A DNA stretch of 64,000 bases from Vreelandella malpeensis (GTDB lineage: Bacteria > Pseudomonadota > Gammaproteobacteria > Pseudomonadales > Halomonadaceae): assembly GCF_020622355.1 (NCBI RefSeq), contig NZ_WHVL01000003.1:1-64000 (forward strand), written 5' to 3'. The notes under the pieces were generated by a model that worked only from the letters and a program-made list of their open reading frames with translations, ran no database searches and had not been told where the DNA came from. The first letter of the stretch is position 1, and each line of letters opens with the position of its first letter. Both the position numbers and the translations under genes were made by a program. This document shows positions 9,219 through 17,291 of the stretch, piece by piece.

Positions 9219-10375
9219 GAACGCGCCACGAAGCGAGCCAGGCGCACCAGCGCCTCCTCGAGGCGCGCGACTTCTGCGGTGAAGGCGATGCGCACGAAGC
9301 GCTCGCCGCCCTCGACGGCGAAGTCCACCCCCGGAGTGATCGCCACATTCTCCTCCTCGAGCAGCCGCTGGCAGAACGCCTGGCTGTCGTCGCTGTAGCG
9401 AGAGATGTCGAGCCAGACGTAGAACGCTCCCTGGGGCGCGACGTCCGGGGCGAGCCCCAGCGCCGCGAGGCCATCGAGCAGCACCTGGCGGCGCGCCTTC
9501 AAGGTCGCCCGGCGCGCTTCGAGCTCTTCCCGACACTCCGGCGTGAAGGCGGCGAGCGCGGCGTGCTGGGATGGCGTCGGCGCGGCCAGAAAGACGTTCT
9601 GGGCAAGCCTCGTCAAGGGCTCGACCGCACGCTCCGGCGCTACCAGCCAGCCCAAGCGCCAGCCGGTCATGCCGAAGTACTTGGAGAAGCTGTTGACCAC
9701 GAAGGCATCATGGGAGAGCGCCGCGGTCGAGAGCGGCGCATCGTCGAAGTTGAGCCCTTGGTAGATCTCGTCGACCAGCAGTTCCCCGCCGCGCGCCGCC
9801 ACTGCCTCGCACACGCCGGCAAGCGCGGTCCGGTTCAGGGTGTGGCCGGTCGGGTTCGACGGCGAGGCGAGCATGGCCAGGCGCGTGGCCGGCTGCCAGT
9901 GGCGCTCGATCAGTGTAGCGTCGAGCTGCCAGCCGGTCTCGCGGCCCACCGGGACCGCGTCGATCTCGGCGCCGGCCAGCGCCATGAAGTGGCGGTTGCA
10001 GGGGTAGTTGGGATCGGCCATCAGCACCCGGTCGCCGCCGCTCACCAGAAGTTGACTTGCCAGCAGCAGCGCCCCGGAGGCACCGGGGGTGACGATGATG
10101 CGCGCAGGATCGACGCGGGCGCCGAAGTGATCACGGTAGTGACCGCTGATCGCCTCGCGCAGCGCGGGCAGCCCCGCCGCCGGCGTGTAGCGGGTACGCC
10201 CGTCGGCCAGCGCCTGCTGGCCGGCAGCGACGATCGGCGCCGGCGTGGGGAAGTCGGGCTCGCCCACTTCCAGGTGGATGACATCAAAGCCCAGGGCCTC
10301 GCGGGCCTGGGCCATTTCCAGCAGGTGCATGACGCGAAACGGCGCCACCTGCTCAAGGCGTGGATTCCAACCCAT
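9215..10375 (-). CDS. class I/II PLP-dependent aminotransferase
   Basis: Fold-type I aminotransferase of 386 aa. The PLP lysine is in NSFSKYFGMTGWRLGW (Lys at about residue 230), with PSNPTGH and the C-terminal region around FVRIAFTAE typical of the AspC/AlaT-like group. Substrates cannot be read from sequence; aspartate, aromatic or branched-chain amino acids are all possible. It is translationally coupled to sfsA, and dksA lies divergently 181 bp away. I recall a similar gene near dksA in Pseudomonas, which argues for a conserved position rather than recent acquisition. Confidence 0.85.
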   Translation of the reverse strand: MGWNPRLEQVAPFRVMHLLEMAQAREALGFDVIHLEVGEPDFPTPAPIVAAGQQALADGRTRYTPAAGLPALREAISGHYRDHFGARVDPARIIVTPGASGALLLASQLLVSGGDRVLMADPNYPCNRHFMALAGAEIDAVPVGRETGWQLDATLIERHWQPATRLAMLASPSNPTGHTLNRTALAGVCEAVAARGGELLVDEIYQGLNFDDAPLSTAALSHDAFVVNSFSKYFGMTGWRLGWLVAPERAVEPLTRLAQNVFLAAPTPSQHAALAAFTPECREELEARRATLKARRQVLLDGLAALGLAPDVAPQGAFYVWLDISRYSDDSQAFCQRLLEEENVAITPGVDFAVEGGERFVRIAFTAEVARLEEALVRLARFVARS

Positions 10376-10556
10376 GCGGGCTCCTTGATGATCGAACGGT
10401 TGAAGTGCGCGGCGGCGGCAGGCAGTAGAACTATCGTCTAATGACGACCATTATGCTTGCAAGGTGCGTCGATTTAGGCTAAACAAGCATCCCTTTGGCG
10501 TGACATCGTGGCGTCGTCACGGTCGATCGACAGTCACATAAGTAGGGGGCACTCCC

Positions 10557-10994
10557 ATGCCAGTAGCGGAACAGAAACCGGAAGCGTCCAAATCCTTTAC
10601 TCCGTACCAGCCGGCACCGGGTGAAGAGTACATGAACGACAAGCAGCTTGCGCACTTTCGCCAGCTGCTTCTCGACTGGAAGCAAGACCTCATGGAAGAG
10701 GTGGACCGCACGGTGCGCCACCTGCAGGAAGACGCCAACAACTACGCCGACCCGGCCGACCGCGCGACCCAGGAAGAGGGCTTCAGCCTGGAGCTGCGCA
10801 CCCGGGATCGCGAGCGTAAACTTCTGAAGAAGATCAACGAGACCATCGAGAAGATCGACGAGGACGACTACGGCTTCTGCGAGGCCTGCGGCGTCGAGAT
10901 CGGCATTCGCCGGTTGGAAGCGCGCCCCACCGCTACCCTATGCGTGGACTGCAAGACCCTGGCCGAGCTCAAGGAGAAGCAGCTGGGCGGCTAA
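10557..10994 (+). CDS. dksA: RNA polymerase-binding transcription factor DksA
   Basis: Binds the RNA polymerase secondary channel and, with ppGpp, represses rRNA promoters and activates amino-acid genes. The 145-aa protein has the coiled coil (about residues 30-105) with the tip motif DPADRATQEE, and a four-cysteine zinc finger (FCEAC, then CVDC). A possible -35 TTGCAA near 10459 is the only promoter hint upstream. A clean terminator follows at 11018-11043, so dksA and gluQRS, though adjacent as in E. coli, are partly separated. The rRNA promoter at 650-677 would be one of its targets. Confidence 0.97.
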   Translation: MPVAEQKPEASKSFTPYQPAPGEEYMNDKQLAHFRQLLLDWKQDLMEEVDRTVRHLQEDANNYADPADRATQEEGFSLELRTRDRERKLLKKINETIEKIDEDDYGFCEACGVEIGIRRLEARPTATLCVDCKTLAELKEKQLGG

Positions 10995-11017
10995 TCGACG
11001 TTTGATCGCACTTCTCG

Positions 11018-11043
11018 AACGGGCACCTTCGCGTGCCCGTTTT
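11018..11043 (+). terminator. intrinsic terminator after dksA
   Basis: A 9-bp perfect stem (AACGGGCAC at 11018-11026, complement at 11033-11041) with a 6-nt loop, followed by a short T-run. It lies 23 nt after the dksA stop and probably attenuates read-through into gluQRS. Confidence 0.85.
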
Positions 11044-11076
11044 CGTGGCTTGCCGCCCCCTTCCACCTGACTCATC

Positions 11077-11985
11077 ATGGGCGCCATGGACACCTCCTCT
11101 CGCTATCGTGGCCGCTTTGCACCCACGCCCTCCGGCCCGCTGCACTTCGGTTCGCTGATCGCCGCCCTCGGCAGCTACCTCGACGCCCGCGCCGCCGGCG
11201 GCGAGTGGCACCTGCGGATCGAGGACATCGACCCGCCGCGCTGCCCCGAAGGGGCGGCAGACACCATCCTGGCCCAGCTCGAGGCCTTCGGGCTGCATTG
11301 GGACGGCCCGGTGGTCTACCAAAGCCGGCGCCACGAGGCCTATCAGCACGCCCTCGAGCAACTGATCGAACGGGGCCTTGCCTACCCGTGTAGCTGTTCG
11401 CGCAAGCAGTGGCAGGCGTACGCCGTCTACCCCGGCTGGTGCCGCGAGGGGCTTTGCGAGCCCGGCAAGCCCGTGGCCTGGCGGCTGCGCAGCGATCTCG
11501 CCCGGCGCCCCATCTACTGGCAGGACCGGCTGTTCGGCGAGCAGCGCTTCGACCCTGCCGAGCTTGGCGACGTGGTCCTGAAGCGCAAGGAGGGGCTGTG
11601 GGCCTACCAGCTCGCCGTGGTGGTCGACGACGCCGAGCAGGGCATGAGCGATATCGTGCGCGGGGTCGACCTGCTCGACAACACGCCCTGGCAGGGCCAG
11701 CTCCAGGCAGCGCTCGGCTACCCGGTGCCGCGCTACCTGCATCTGCCGTTGATCGTCACGCGCGAGGGACAGAAGCTCTCCAAGCAGAACCTGGCCCCGG
11801 CGCTCGCGTGCCACCCCGATGCGGTACGCCTGGCGCTGTTCCAGGCAATCACCGCCCTCGACCAGGCGCCGCCTGCGGATCTCGCGGATGCCTCGCCCGC
11901 CCGCCAGCTCGAGTGGGCGGTGGGCCACTGGCGCCCGGAGCACCTTCGCCCGCTCAGAGAGCGGCCCTTGCCCGAGGAAGACTGA
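11077..11985 (+). CDS. gluQ: glutamyl-Q tRNA(Asp) synthetase
   Basis: A paralogue of the GluRS catalytic core that activates glutamate and transfers it to queuosine at the wobble position of tRNA-Asp. The 302-aa protein lacks the GluRS anticodon-binding domain, as expected. Motifs: APTPSGPLHFGS (HIGH equivalent), a cysteine cluster CSCS...GWC for zinc at about 107-130, and KLSKQN (KMSKS equivalent). It follows dksA, the standard dksA-gluQ order. Start may be ATG 11077 or ATG 11086. The 58-aa membrane ORF begins 2 nt after its stop. Confidence 0.94.
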   Translation: MGAMDTSSRYRGRFAPTPSGPLHFGSLIAALGSYLDARAAGGEWHLRIEDIDPPRCPEGAADTILAQLEAFGLHWDGPVVYQSRRHEAYQHALEQLIERGLAYPCSCSRKQWQAYAVYPGWCREGLCEPGKPVAWRLRSDLARRPIYWQDRLFGEQRFDPAELGDVVLKRKEGLWAYQLAVVVDDAEQGMSDIVRGVDLLDNTPWQGQLQAALGYPVPRYLHLPLIVTREGQKLSKQNLAPALACHPDAVRLALFQAITALDQAPPADLADASPARQLEWAVGHWRPEHLRPLRERPLPEED

Positions 11986-11986
11986 C

Positions 11987-12163
11987 ATGTACGTCTATCG
12001 ACTGGTGCTGTTTCTGGTCTTCGGCGGCTACCTGCTCTCGCCGGTGCTGATGGATGGCTGGGGCGAGCCCGGCACCGTCTGGTATCGCCCCTTCGTGATC
12101 TGGGGCGGGCTGATCGCGCTCACCCTGTGGCTCGAACAGAAAAGGAAACTGGATGAGCGTTGA
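11987..12163 (+). CDS. 58-aa single-pass membrane protein, CbrX-like
   Basis: A small protein with a hydrophobic N-terminal segment (about residues 3-20), a second hydrophobic stretch (about 37-49) and a basic tail ending in KRKLDER. It begins 2 nt after the gluQ stop and its 3' end overlaps cbrA by 11 nt, so ribosomes finishing here can start cbrA. In Pseudomonas a small ORF in exactly this place (cbrX) is reported to be translationally coupled to cbrA; I recall this and did not check it. Position and size suggest the same element. No biochemical function is known to me. Confidence 0.75.
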   Translation: MYVYRLVLFLVFGGYLLSPVLMDGWGEPGTVWYRPFVIWGGLIALTLWLEQKRKLDER

Positions 12164-15098
12164 GCTTCTGGGCGTCATCGTGCTCGGCCTTGGTTACTTC
12201 ACCCTGCTGCTGGGGGCGGGACTTGCGGTGGAGCGCGGCCTGATTCCCGTGCGCGTCACCCGCCACCCGCTGGTCTACACCCTGGCGCTGGGGCTCTATG
12301 CCAGCGCCTGGGCGATCTACGGCAGCGTCGAGCTCGCTGCTGAAGCGGGGTTTGGCTATCTTGCCTACTACCTCGGCGCGGCGGGCGTGTTCTTGCTGGC
12401 GCCGGTGCTGCTGGTGCCCGTTCAGCGCATCACCCGCACCTACCAGCTCGCCTCGCTTGCCGATCTGTTCGCGTTTCGCTTTCGCTCGCGCTGGGTAGGA
12501 TCGCTGGTGACGCTTTTGAGTCTGGTGGCGGTGCTGCCGCTGCTGGGCATCCAGGTGAAGACGCTGAGCGAGGCGACCTTTCACCTGACCCACAGCCGCT
12601 ACAGCGAAGTGGCCACGTTCGTCTTCTGCGCCTTCGTCACCCTGGGGGCGATCCTGTTCGGCGCTCGCCACCGCCACCAGCAGCGTCACGACACCCTGCT
12701 CAGCGTCATCGCGCTGGAGTCGCTGATCAAGCTCACCGCCCTGCTCGCCCTCGGCGCCATCGCCCTGTGGGGAGTATTCAGCGGCCCTCAGGATCTGCAG
12801 CAGTGGCTCGACGGGCCGGGAGCGGCGGCCCAGGCGGCGACGCCCAAGCTCGACCCTGCCCAGTGGCGCACCCTGCTCTTGCTGTTCTTTGCCGCCGCCT
12901 TGTTGATGCCGCATCTTTTCCAGCTCACCTTCGCCGAGAACCTGTCGCGCCATACGCTGTTGCAGGCGAGCTGGACGCTGCCACTGTTCCTGCTGCTGAT
13001 GGCGCTGCCGATACCGCTGATCTGGTGGGCCGCCCAGGCCCAGCACGGCGAGATATCGATCACCGCCTACGCGGCGTTTCTGCTCTCGACCAACCCTTGG
13101 GTCGGGGCGCTCGCCTTTCTGGCAGGCCTGGCGGCAGCCAGCGGCACCATGATGGTGATGGCGATCGCGCTGTCGGGCATGGTGCTCAACCACGTGGTGC
13201 TCGTCGCCCGTCCGCCGGAGGCCCGCAGCAACCTCTACGGCTGGCTGTTGTGGCTGCGCCGGGCGCTGATGGTAGGCGTGGTGGCCGGCGGCTGGCTGTT
13301 CGCCGAGGGCGTCAGCCGCCACCATTCGCTCACCGACTTGGGCCTGGCCGCCTTCGTCGGCATTGCCCAGTGCCTGCCCGGCATGCTGGCGCTGCTCTAC
13401 TGGCCCGGCGCCAACCGCAACGGCATGGTGGCGGGGCTTGTCGGCGGGACCCTGGTCTGGTTGTGGGGTCTGTGGCTGCCGCTGCTGCTCGCCACACCTC
13501 TCCCACGCCTGCCGTTTCTCGACATGATGCCCGTCGATGCGCCGAGCTGGTACACCACCACGCTGATTTCGCTTTCGGTGAACATCGTGCTCCTGATCGT
13601 CATGTCGCTGTTCACCCGCACTTCCGGCGGCGAGCACTCCGCCGCCGAGGCGTGCTCGGTGGATGCGGTGATCCGCTCCAAGCGCCTGCCTCTGGAAGCC
13701 GCCACCGCCGGTGACTTCACCCAGCATCTGGCCGGGGCGCTGGGCGACGAGGCCGCCGGCCGCGAGGTCACCCGGGCGCTCAAGGCGCTGAACCTGACGC
13801 TCGACGAGCGCCGCCCCTACGCCCTGCGCCGCCTGCGCGATCGCATCCAGGCGAACCTGTCCGGGTTGATGGGCCCATCGGTGGCCCGCGACATCGTCGA
13901 CCGCTACCTGCCCTACCGCCACGACGAGACCTCGGGCACCGACGACATTCATTTCGTCGAAAGCCGGCTCGAAGCCTACCGGTCGCGGCTGACCGGCCTT
14001 GCCCGCGAGCTCGACGGGTTGCGCCGCCATCACCGTCAGACCCTCGCCCACCTGCCGGTCGGACTCTGCGTGCTCGGTGACGACGGCGAGATCACGCTAT
14101 GGAACCAGGCGCTGGCCGAGCTCTCCGGAATCCCCGGCGACAGCGTGGTCGGCTCGCGCCGCGACAGCCTGCCTGCCCCCTGGCCGGCACTGCTGGCCGG
14201 CGTGCTCGAGGCACCCCATACGCCGCTCTACAAGCAGCCCGCCAGGCTTCACGGCCGGGACTGCTTTCTGACCCTGCAGCAGGCCACCCTGAGCGGGCTC
14301 GACAGCCGCGGCGGCAGCGTGATCCTGGTCGAGGATCACACCGAGATGAAGTGGCTGGAAGAGGAGCTGGTGCACGCCGCGCGGCTCGCCTCGATCGGCC
14401 AGCTCGCCGCCGGGGTCGCCCACGAAATCGGAAACCCGATCACCGGCATCTCGTCGCTGGCCCAGAACCTGCGTTTCGACACCAGCGACCCGGCGCTGCT
14501 GGAAACCGCCGACCATATCCAACAACTCACCCAGCGCGTGACGCGCATCGTCAACGCCTTGGTGGGCTTCGCCCACGGCGGACGCCAGGCGCTGCCGGCA
14601 CCGACCGAGGCGGTGGCGCTCAAGGCGATCGGCGACGATGCGCTACACTTGATCCACCTAGCCCGCTCGGGAGAGGATGTCGGCTTTCTCAACGCAAGCC
14701 CTGGCCATGTTGTCGTCAAGGGCGACGCCCAGCGCCTGACCCAAGTGATGGTCAACCTGCTCGGCAATGCCCGGGACGCCTGCAAGGCGGGCGGCAAGGT
14801 GATCATCGAGGCCGGCGAGCAGGGCGGCTACGCCTGGTGGCGAGTGACCGACGATGGCGAGGGCATCGCGCCCAGCGTGAAGGATCACCTGTTCGAGCCC
14901 TTCACCACTACCAAGCCGCCGGGCGAAGGCACCGGGCTCGGGCTTTCGGTCGCCTACCAGATTATCAACGAGCACCAGGGCCGGATCGAATGCGCCTCCC
15001 CGCCGAGCGGCCGGTCGCGCGGCACTGCCATTACGCTCTGGCTGCCGCTTTACCCACAGGATGATCGCCCCCTACATGGCCAGGATACTGATTGTTGA
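12153..15098 (+). CDS. cbrA: sensor histidine kinase with SLC5-type transporter domain, CbrA
   Basis: Membrane sensor kinase of the CbrAB system that controls carbon/nitrogen balance and amino-acid use. The 981-aa protein has, in order: a sodium/solute symporter (SLC5-like) region with about 13 membrane helices to residue 490, a linker, a PAS domain at about 625-735, and an HK core with H-box [11 protein letters not shown] (phospho-acceptor His757), N-box [10 protein letters not shown]1 DDGEGIA, F-box FEPFTTTK and G2 GTGLGLS. The start overlaps the upstream small ORF by 11 nt, with AAAGGAA at 12141-12147. The 3' end overlaps cbrB. No receiver domain is fused. Whether the transporter half moves histidine, as reported in Pseudomonas, cannot be judged here. 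Confidence 0.93.
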   Translation: MSVELLGVIVLGLGYFTLLLGAGLAVERGLIPVRVTRHPLVYTLALGLYASAWAIYGSVELAAEAGFGYLAYYLGAAGVFLLAPVLLVPVQRITRTYQLASLADLFAFRFRSRWVGSLVTLLSLVAVLPLLGIQVKTLSEATFHLTHSRYSEVATFVFCAFVTLGAILFGARHRHQQRHDTLLSVIALESLIKLTALLALGAIALWGVFSGPQDLQQWLDGPGAAAQAATPKLDPAQWRTLLLLFFAAALLMPHLFQLTFAENLSRHTLLQASWTLPLFLLLMALPIPLIWWAAQAQHGEISITAYAAFLLSTNPWVGALAFLAGLAAASGTMMVMAIALSGMVLNHVVLVARPPEARSNLYGWLLWLRRALMVGVVAGGWLFAEGVSRHHSLTDLGLAAFVGIAQCLPGMLALLYWPGANRNGMVAGLVGGTLVWLWGLWLPLLLATPLPRLPFLDMMPVDAPSWYTTTLISLSVNIVLLIVMSLFTRTSGGEHSAAEACSVDAVIRSKRLPLEAATAGDFTQHLAGALGDEAAGREVTRALKALNLTLDERRPYALRRLRDRIQANLSGLMGPSVARDIVDRYLPYRHDETSGTDDIHFVESRLEAYRSRLTGLARELDGLRRHHRQTLAHLPVGLCVLGDDGEITLWNQALAELSGIPGDSVVGSRRDSLPAPWPALLAGVLEAPHTPLYKQPARLHGRDCFLTLQQATLSGLDSRGGSVILVEDHTEMKWLEEELVHAARLASIGQLAAGVAHEIGNPITGISSLAQNLRFDTSDPALLETADHIQQLTQRVTRIVNALVGFAHGGRQALPAPTEAVALKAIGDDALHLIHLARSGEDVGFLNASPGHVVVKGDAQRLTQVMVNLLGNARDACKAGGKVIIEAGEQGGYAWWRVTDDGEGIAPSVKDHLFEPFTTTKPPGEGTGLGLSVAYQIINEHQGRIECASPPSGRSRGTAITLWLPLYPQDDRPLHGQDTDC

Positions 15099-16440
15099 AG
15101 ACGAAACGATTATTCGCAGCGCCCTGAAACGTCTTCTGGAGCGCAGCGGCTACGACGTCGTCGAGGCACCGAGCGTCGAGGAGGCCGCGCCACTCGCGCT
15201 CGCCGAGTTCGACCTGATCATCAGCGACCTGCGCCTGCCCGGCGAGCCGGGCACCGTGCTGATCGACGCCGCCGCCCCGGCGCCGGTGCTGATCATGACC
15301 AGCTACGCCAGCATGCGCTCGGCCATCGAGGCGCTCAAGCAGGGCGCGGTGGACTACGTCGCCAAGCCCTTCGATCACACCGAACTGCTCGAGACCGTCG
15401 AGCGCATCCTGCACAAGCGCGCCCAGGCCCGGGACGTCGCCCCGGCGATCACCGATGAGCGCGGCACCCGCCAGACCATGATCGGCGACTGCGCGGCGAT
15501 GCAGCAGGTCTACACGCGCATTCGCAAGACCGCACCGGCGGACGTCAGCGTGCTGATCCAGGGCGAGTCCGGCACCGGCAAGGAACTGGTCGCTCGTGCG
15601 CTGCACCAGCAGAGCAAGCGTGCCAAGGCTCCGTTGATCTGCGTGAACTGCGCGGCGATCCCCGAAACGCTGATCGAATCCGAACTGTTCGGTCATGAGA
15701 AAGGTGCCTTCACCGGCGCGAGTGCGTCCCGTACCGGGCTGGTCGAGGCCGCCGACGGTGGCACGCTGTTTCTCGACGAGATCGGCGAGCTGCCGCTCGA
15801 TGCTCAGGCGCGGCTTCTGCGCGTGCTTCAGGAAGGCGAAATTCGCAAGATCGGCTCGGTCGAGACCCGCCATGTCGACGTGCGCCTGATCACCGCGACC
15901 CACCGCGATCTACGCGCGCTTTCCCGAAGCGGCGAGTTTCGCCTCGACCTTTACTACCGCCTCAACGTCATGCAGATCGCCTTGCCGCCGCTTCGCGAAC
16001 GCGAGCAGGACGTGCTCAAGATCGCCGATATCCTGCTCGAAAAAGCCTGCAAGCGCCACGAGCGCCCCGGTCTCAAGCTCTCACGTGCGGCCCGCCAGGA
16101 CCTTCAGGACTACCCCTGGCCGGGAAACGTGCGCGAACTTGAAAACGCCCTGGAGCGTGGCGTGATCCTGGCCGAAGGCCACCTGATCCACCCGGACGAC
16201 CTGGGCCTAGGGCCGATCGTGCACCGCCCCGCTGCCCTCGCCCCCGAGTCGGTACCGCTTGACGACGATGAAGAGGATCTGTCGCTGGAGGATTATTTCC
16301 AGCATTTCGTGCTCGAGCATCAGGATCAGATGAGCGAGACCGAGCTCGCCCATAAGCTTGGCATCAGCCGCAAGAGCCTGTGGGAAAGGCGCCAGCGCCT
16401 GGGCATACCGCGCAAGAAGACGTCCAAACGCCCCAATTGA
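15076..16440 (+). CDS. cbrB: sigma-54-dependent response regulator CbrB
   Basis: NtrC-type activator partner of CbrA. The 454-aa protein has a receiver domain (phospho-acceptor Asp51 in ISDLRLPG), an AAA+ domain with Walker A GESGTGKE at 163-170 and the sigma-54 contact loop GAFTGA at 210-215, and a C-terminal Fis-type helix-turn-helix (about 418-445). I chose ATG 15076 because the protein then begins [10 protein letters not shown] as receivers do; ATG 15061 would add five residues. It overlaps cbrA by 23 nt. Its likely prime target is the sigma-54 promoter 217 bp downstream of its stop. Confidence 0.93.
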   Translation: MARILIVEDETIIRSALKRLLERSGYDVVEAPSVEEAAPLALAEFDLIISDLRLPGEPGTVLIDAAAPAPVLIMTSYASMRSAIEALKQGAVDYVAKPFDHTELLETVERILHKRAQARDVAPAITDERGTRQTMIGDCAAMQQVYTRIRKTAPADVSVLIQGESGTGKELVARALHQQSKRAKAPLICVNCAAIPETLIESELFGHEKGAFTGASASRTGLVEAADGGTLFLDEIGELPLDAQARLLRVLQEGEIRKIGSVETRHVDVRLITATHRDLRALSRSGEFRLDLYYRLNVMQIALPPLREREQDVLKIADILLEKACKRHERPGLKLSRAARQDLQDYPWPGNVRELENALERGVILAEGHLIHPDDLGLGPIVHRPAALAPESVPLDDDEEDLSLEDYFQHFVLEHQDQMSETELAHKLGISRKSLWERRQRLGIPRKKTSKRPN

Positions 16441-16533
16441 GTGCATTCGTCGCCCCCACGCGCACCTTCTACGACCAACGTCCAATAGCCTGATTTGAAT
16501 AAGAAATGTTTATGAAATCGAGGGTTTCGGCGC

Positions 16534-16583
16534 TGTTACCGTCCCACCCACGCGGGTTAAAAAACGGCGTTTTTCGGGTAACA
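16534..16583. promoter_or_regulatory. candidate CbrB upstream activating half-sites
   Basis: Two inverted half-sites, TGTTACC (16534-16540) and GGTAACA (16577-16583), lie about 100-150 bp before the predicted start of the small RNA, the normal distance for a sigma-54 activator. TGTTAC/GTAACA is the half-site type I recall for Pseudomonas CbrB. Spacing here (38 nt between the six-base cores) is wider than one dimer site, so they may belong to separate dimers. A small palindrome AAAACGGCGTTTT-like (16561-16574) lies between them. Confidence 0.55.
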
Positions 16584-16656
16584 CTTTTCGAGCGCACATC
16601 ATCCTGGCACACGCATTAATTCACAAACAGATGAAATAGCTTGTTTTTTTCATAAG

Positions 16657-16672
16657 TGGCACGCGCAGTGCA
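16657..16672 (+). promoter_or_regulatory. sigma-54 promoter of the CrcZ-like RNA
   Basis: TGGCAC-N5-GTGCA: the invariant GG (16658-16659) and GC (16670-16671) are separated by exactly 10 bp, and only one base departs from the TGGCAC-N5-TTGCA core. The transcript should start near 16683. An AT-rich stretch just upstream (16636-16656) could take IHF or ease melting. Confidence 0.8.
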
Positions 16673-16682
16673 GTATTACTGG

Positions 16683-17135
16683 GTAAGAAAAATAGAAAAC
16701 GGGCAGCGGTGGCAACAACAAGAACAACCCACACCGCGAACGCTTCGCCATAACAACAATAAGGTGCGAAGAGTGAGATGAAGCAGAACACAACGATAAC
16801 GGCTTGAGTCTCGCCACTTGCTGACGCCCCAAGTGGGCGTTCGACAAGAACAACAACAGCCAGCAAGAGCCCGAAAAAGGACGCGACGTACACGGGTCGA
16901 GCAGCCAACAAGAACAAACGCTCGAAGTGTACAGCCCGGAGCCAACAACAACTCGCCGGGAGAGAGAAGTTCGCGGTTGGATTATTGTTTTGAATACGAG
17001 GCGGTCGGAGCCAAGTAAGTACAATCTTGCTGACTGCGGTGCGTATTCAGGGCGATGTGCCATCATGAAGAAAAACAGCAGCACGGATGCTGATTTACCC
17101 AATTGACAGGGGAGGCTATCTTAGCCTCCCCTTTC
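16683..17135 (+). ncRNA. crcZ: CrcZ-type Hfq-titrating small RNA (candidate)
   Basis: An ORF-free transcript of about 450 nt between cbrB and pcnB, the place of crcZ in Pseudomonas, framed by a sigma-54 promoter and an intrinsic terminator. It has seven exact AAnAAnAA matches: 16685, 16714, 16752, 16846, 16907, 16944 and 17068. These are the A-rich motifs bound by the Hfq distal face with Crc. By eye, four sit in apical loops of short hairpins: 16706-16737, 16743-16771, 16888-16932 and 16935-16960. A further hairpin without motif is at 16812-16839. By family analogy the RNA would sequester Hfq/Crc and relieve catabolite repression when CbrAB is active. Apparent minus-strand frames here are not credible. 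Boundaries are inferred. Confidence 0.8.
17108..17135 (+). terminator. terminator of the CrcZ-like RNA
   Basis: An 11-bp perfect stem (AGGGGAGGCTA at 17108-17118 with its complement at 17122-17132), a 3-nt loop and a short T-run. It ends the small RNA and insulates pcnB. Confidence 0.9.
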
Positions 17136-17191
17136 CGCGTCCAGAGCATGCCTTTTTCGAACGCACCTCGTACAAACCTTATTGGGACGCT

Positions 17192-17220
17192 TTGCAAGGC
17201 GTATAAGGGTCGGCTACACT
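17192..17220 (+). promoter_or_regulatory. sigma-70 promoter of pcnB-folK-panC
   Basis: TTGCAA (17192-17197), a 17-bp spacer and TACACT (17215-17220, two mismatches to TATAAT) lie about 70 bp before the pcnB start and after the small-RNA terminator, giving pcnB its own promoter. Confidence 0.6.
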
Positions 17221-17291
17221 CAGCGACTTATCATTTATCATTGCCCTTGTGAACCTACTTATTCTGATTAACCGCGAGTCGATATCGACGC

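Noticed and set aside
16605-16619. A second TGGCAC that could be another sigma-54 promoter
   Set aside because: The -12 GC is missing at the correct distance (AA instead), so it does not fit.
16954-17018. Short plus-strand frames inside the CrcZ-like RNA as a dual-function mRNA
   Set aside because: No ribosome-binding site and no conserved-looking peptide.
16621-17102. Several overlapping minus-strand frames of 90-150 codons across the cbrB-pcnB interval
   Set aside because: No ribosome-binding sites, cysteine- and leucine-biased composition, and they run antisense to the sigma-54-driven RNA; they arise from its A/C-rich, stop-poor complement.
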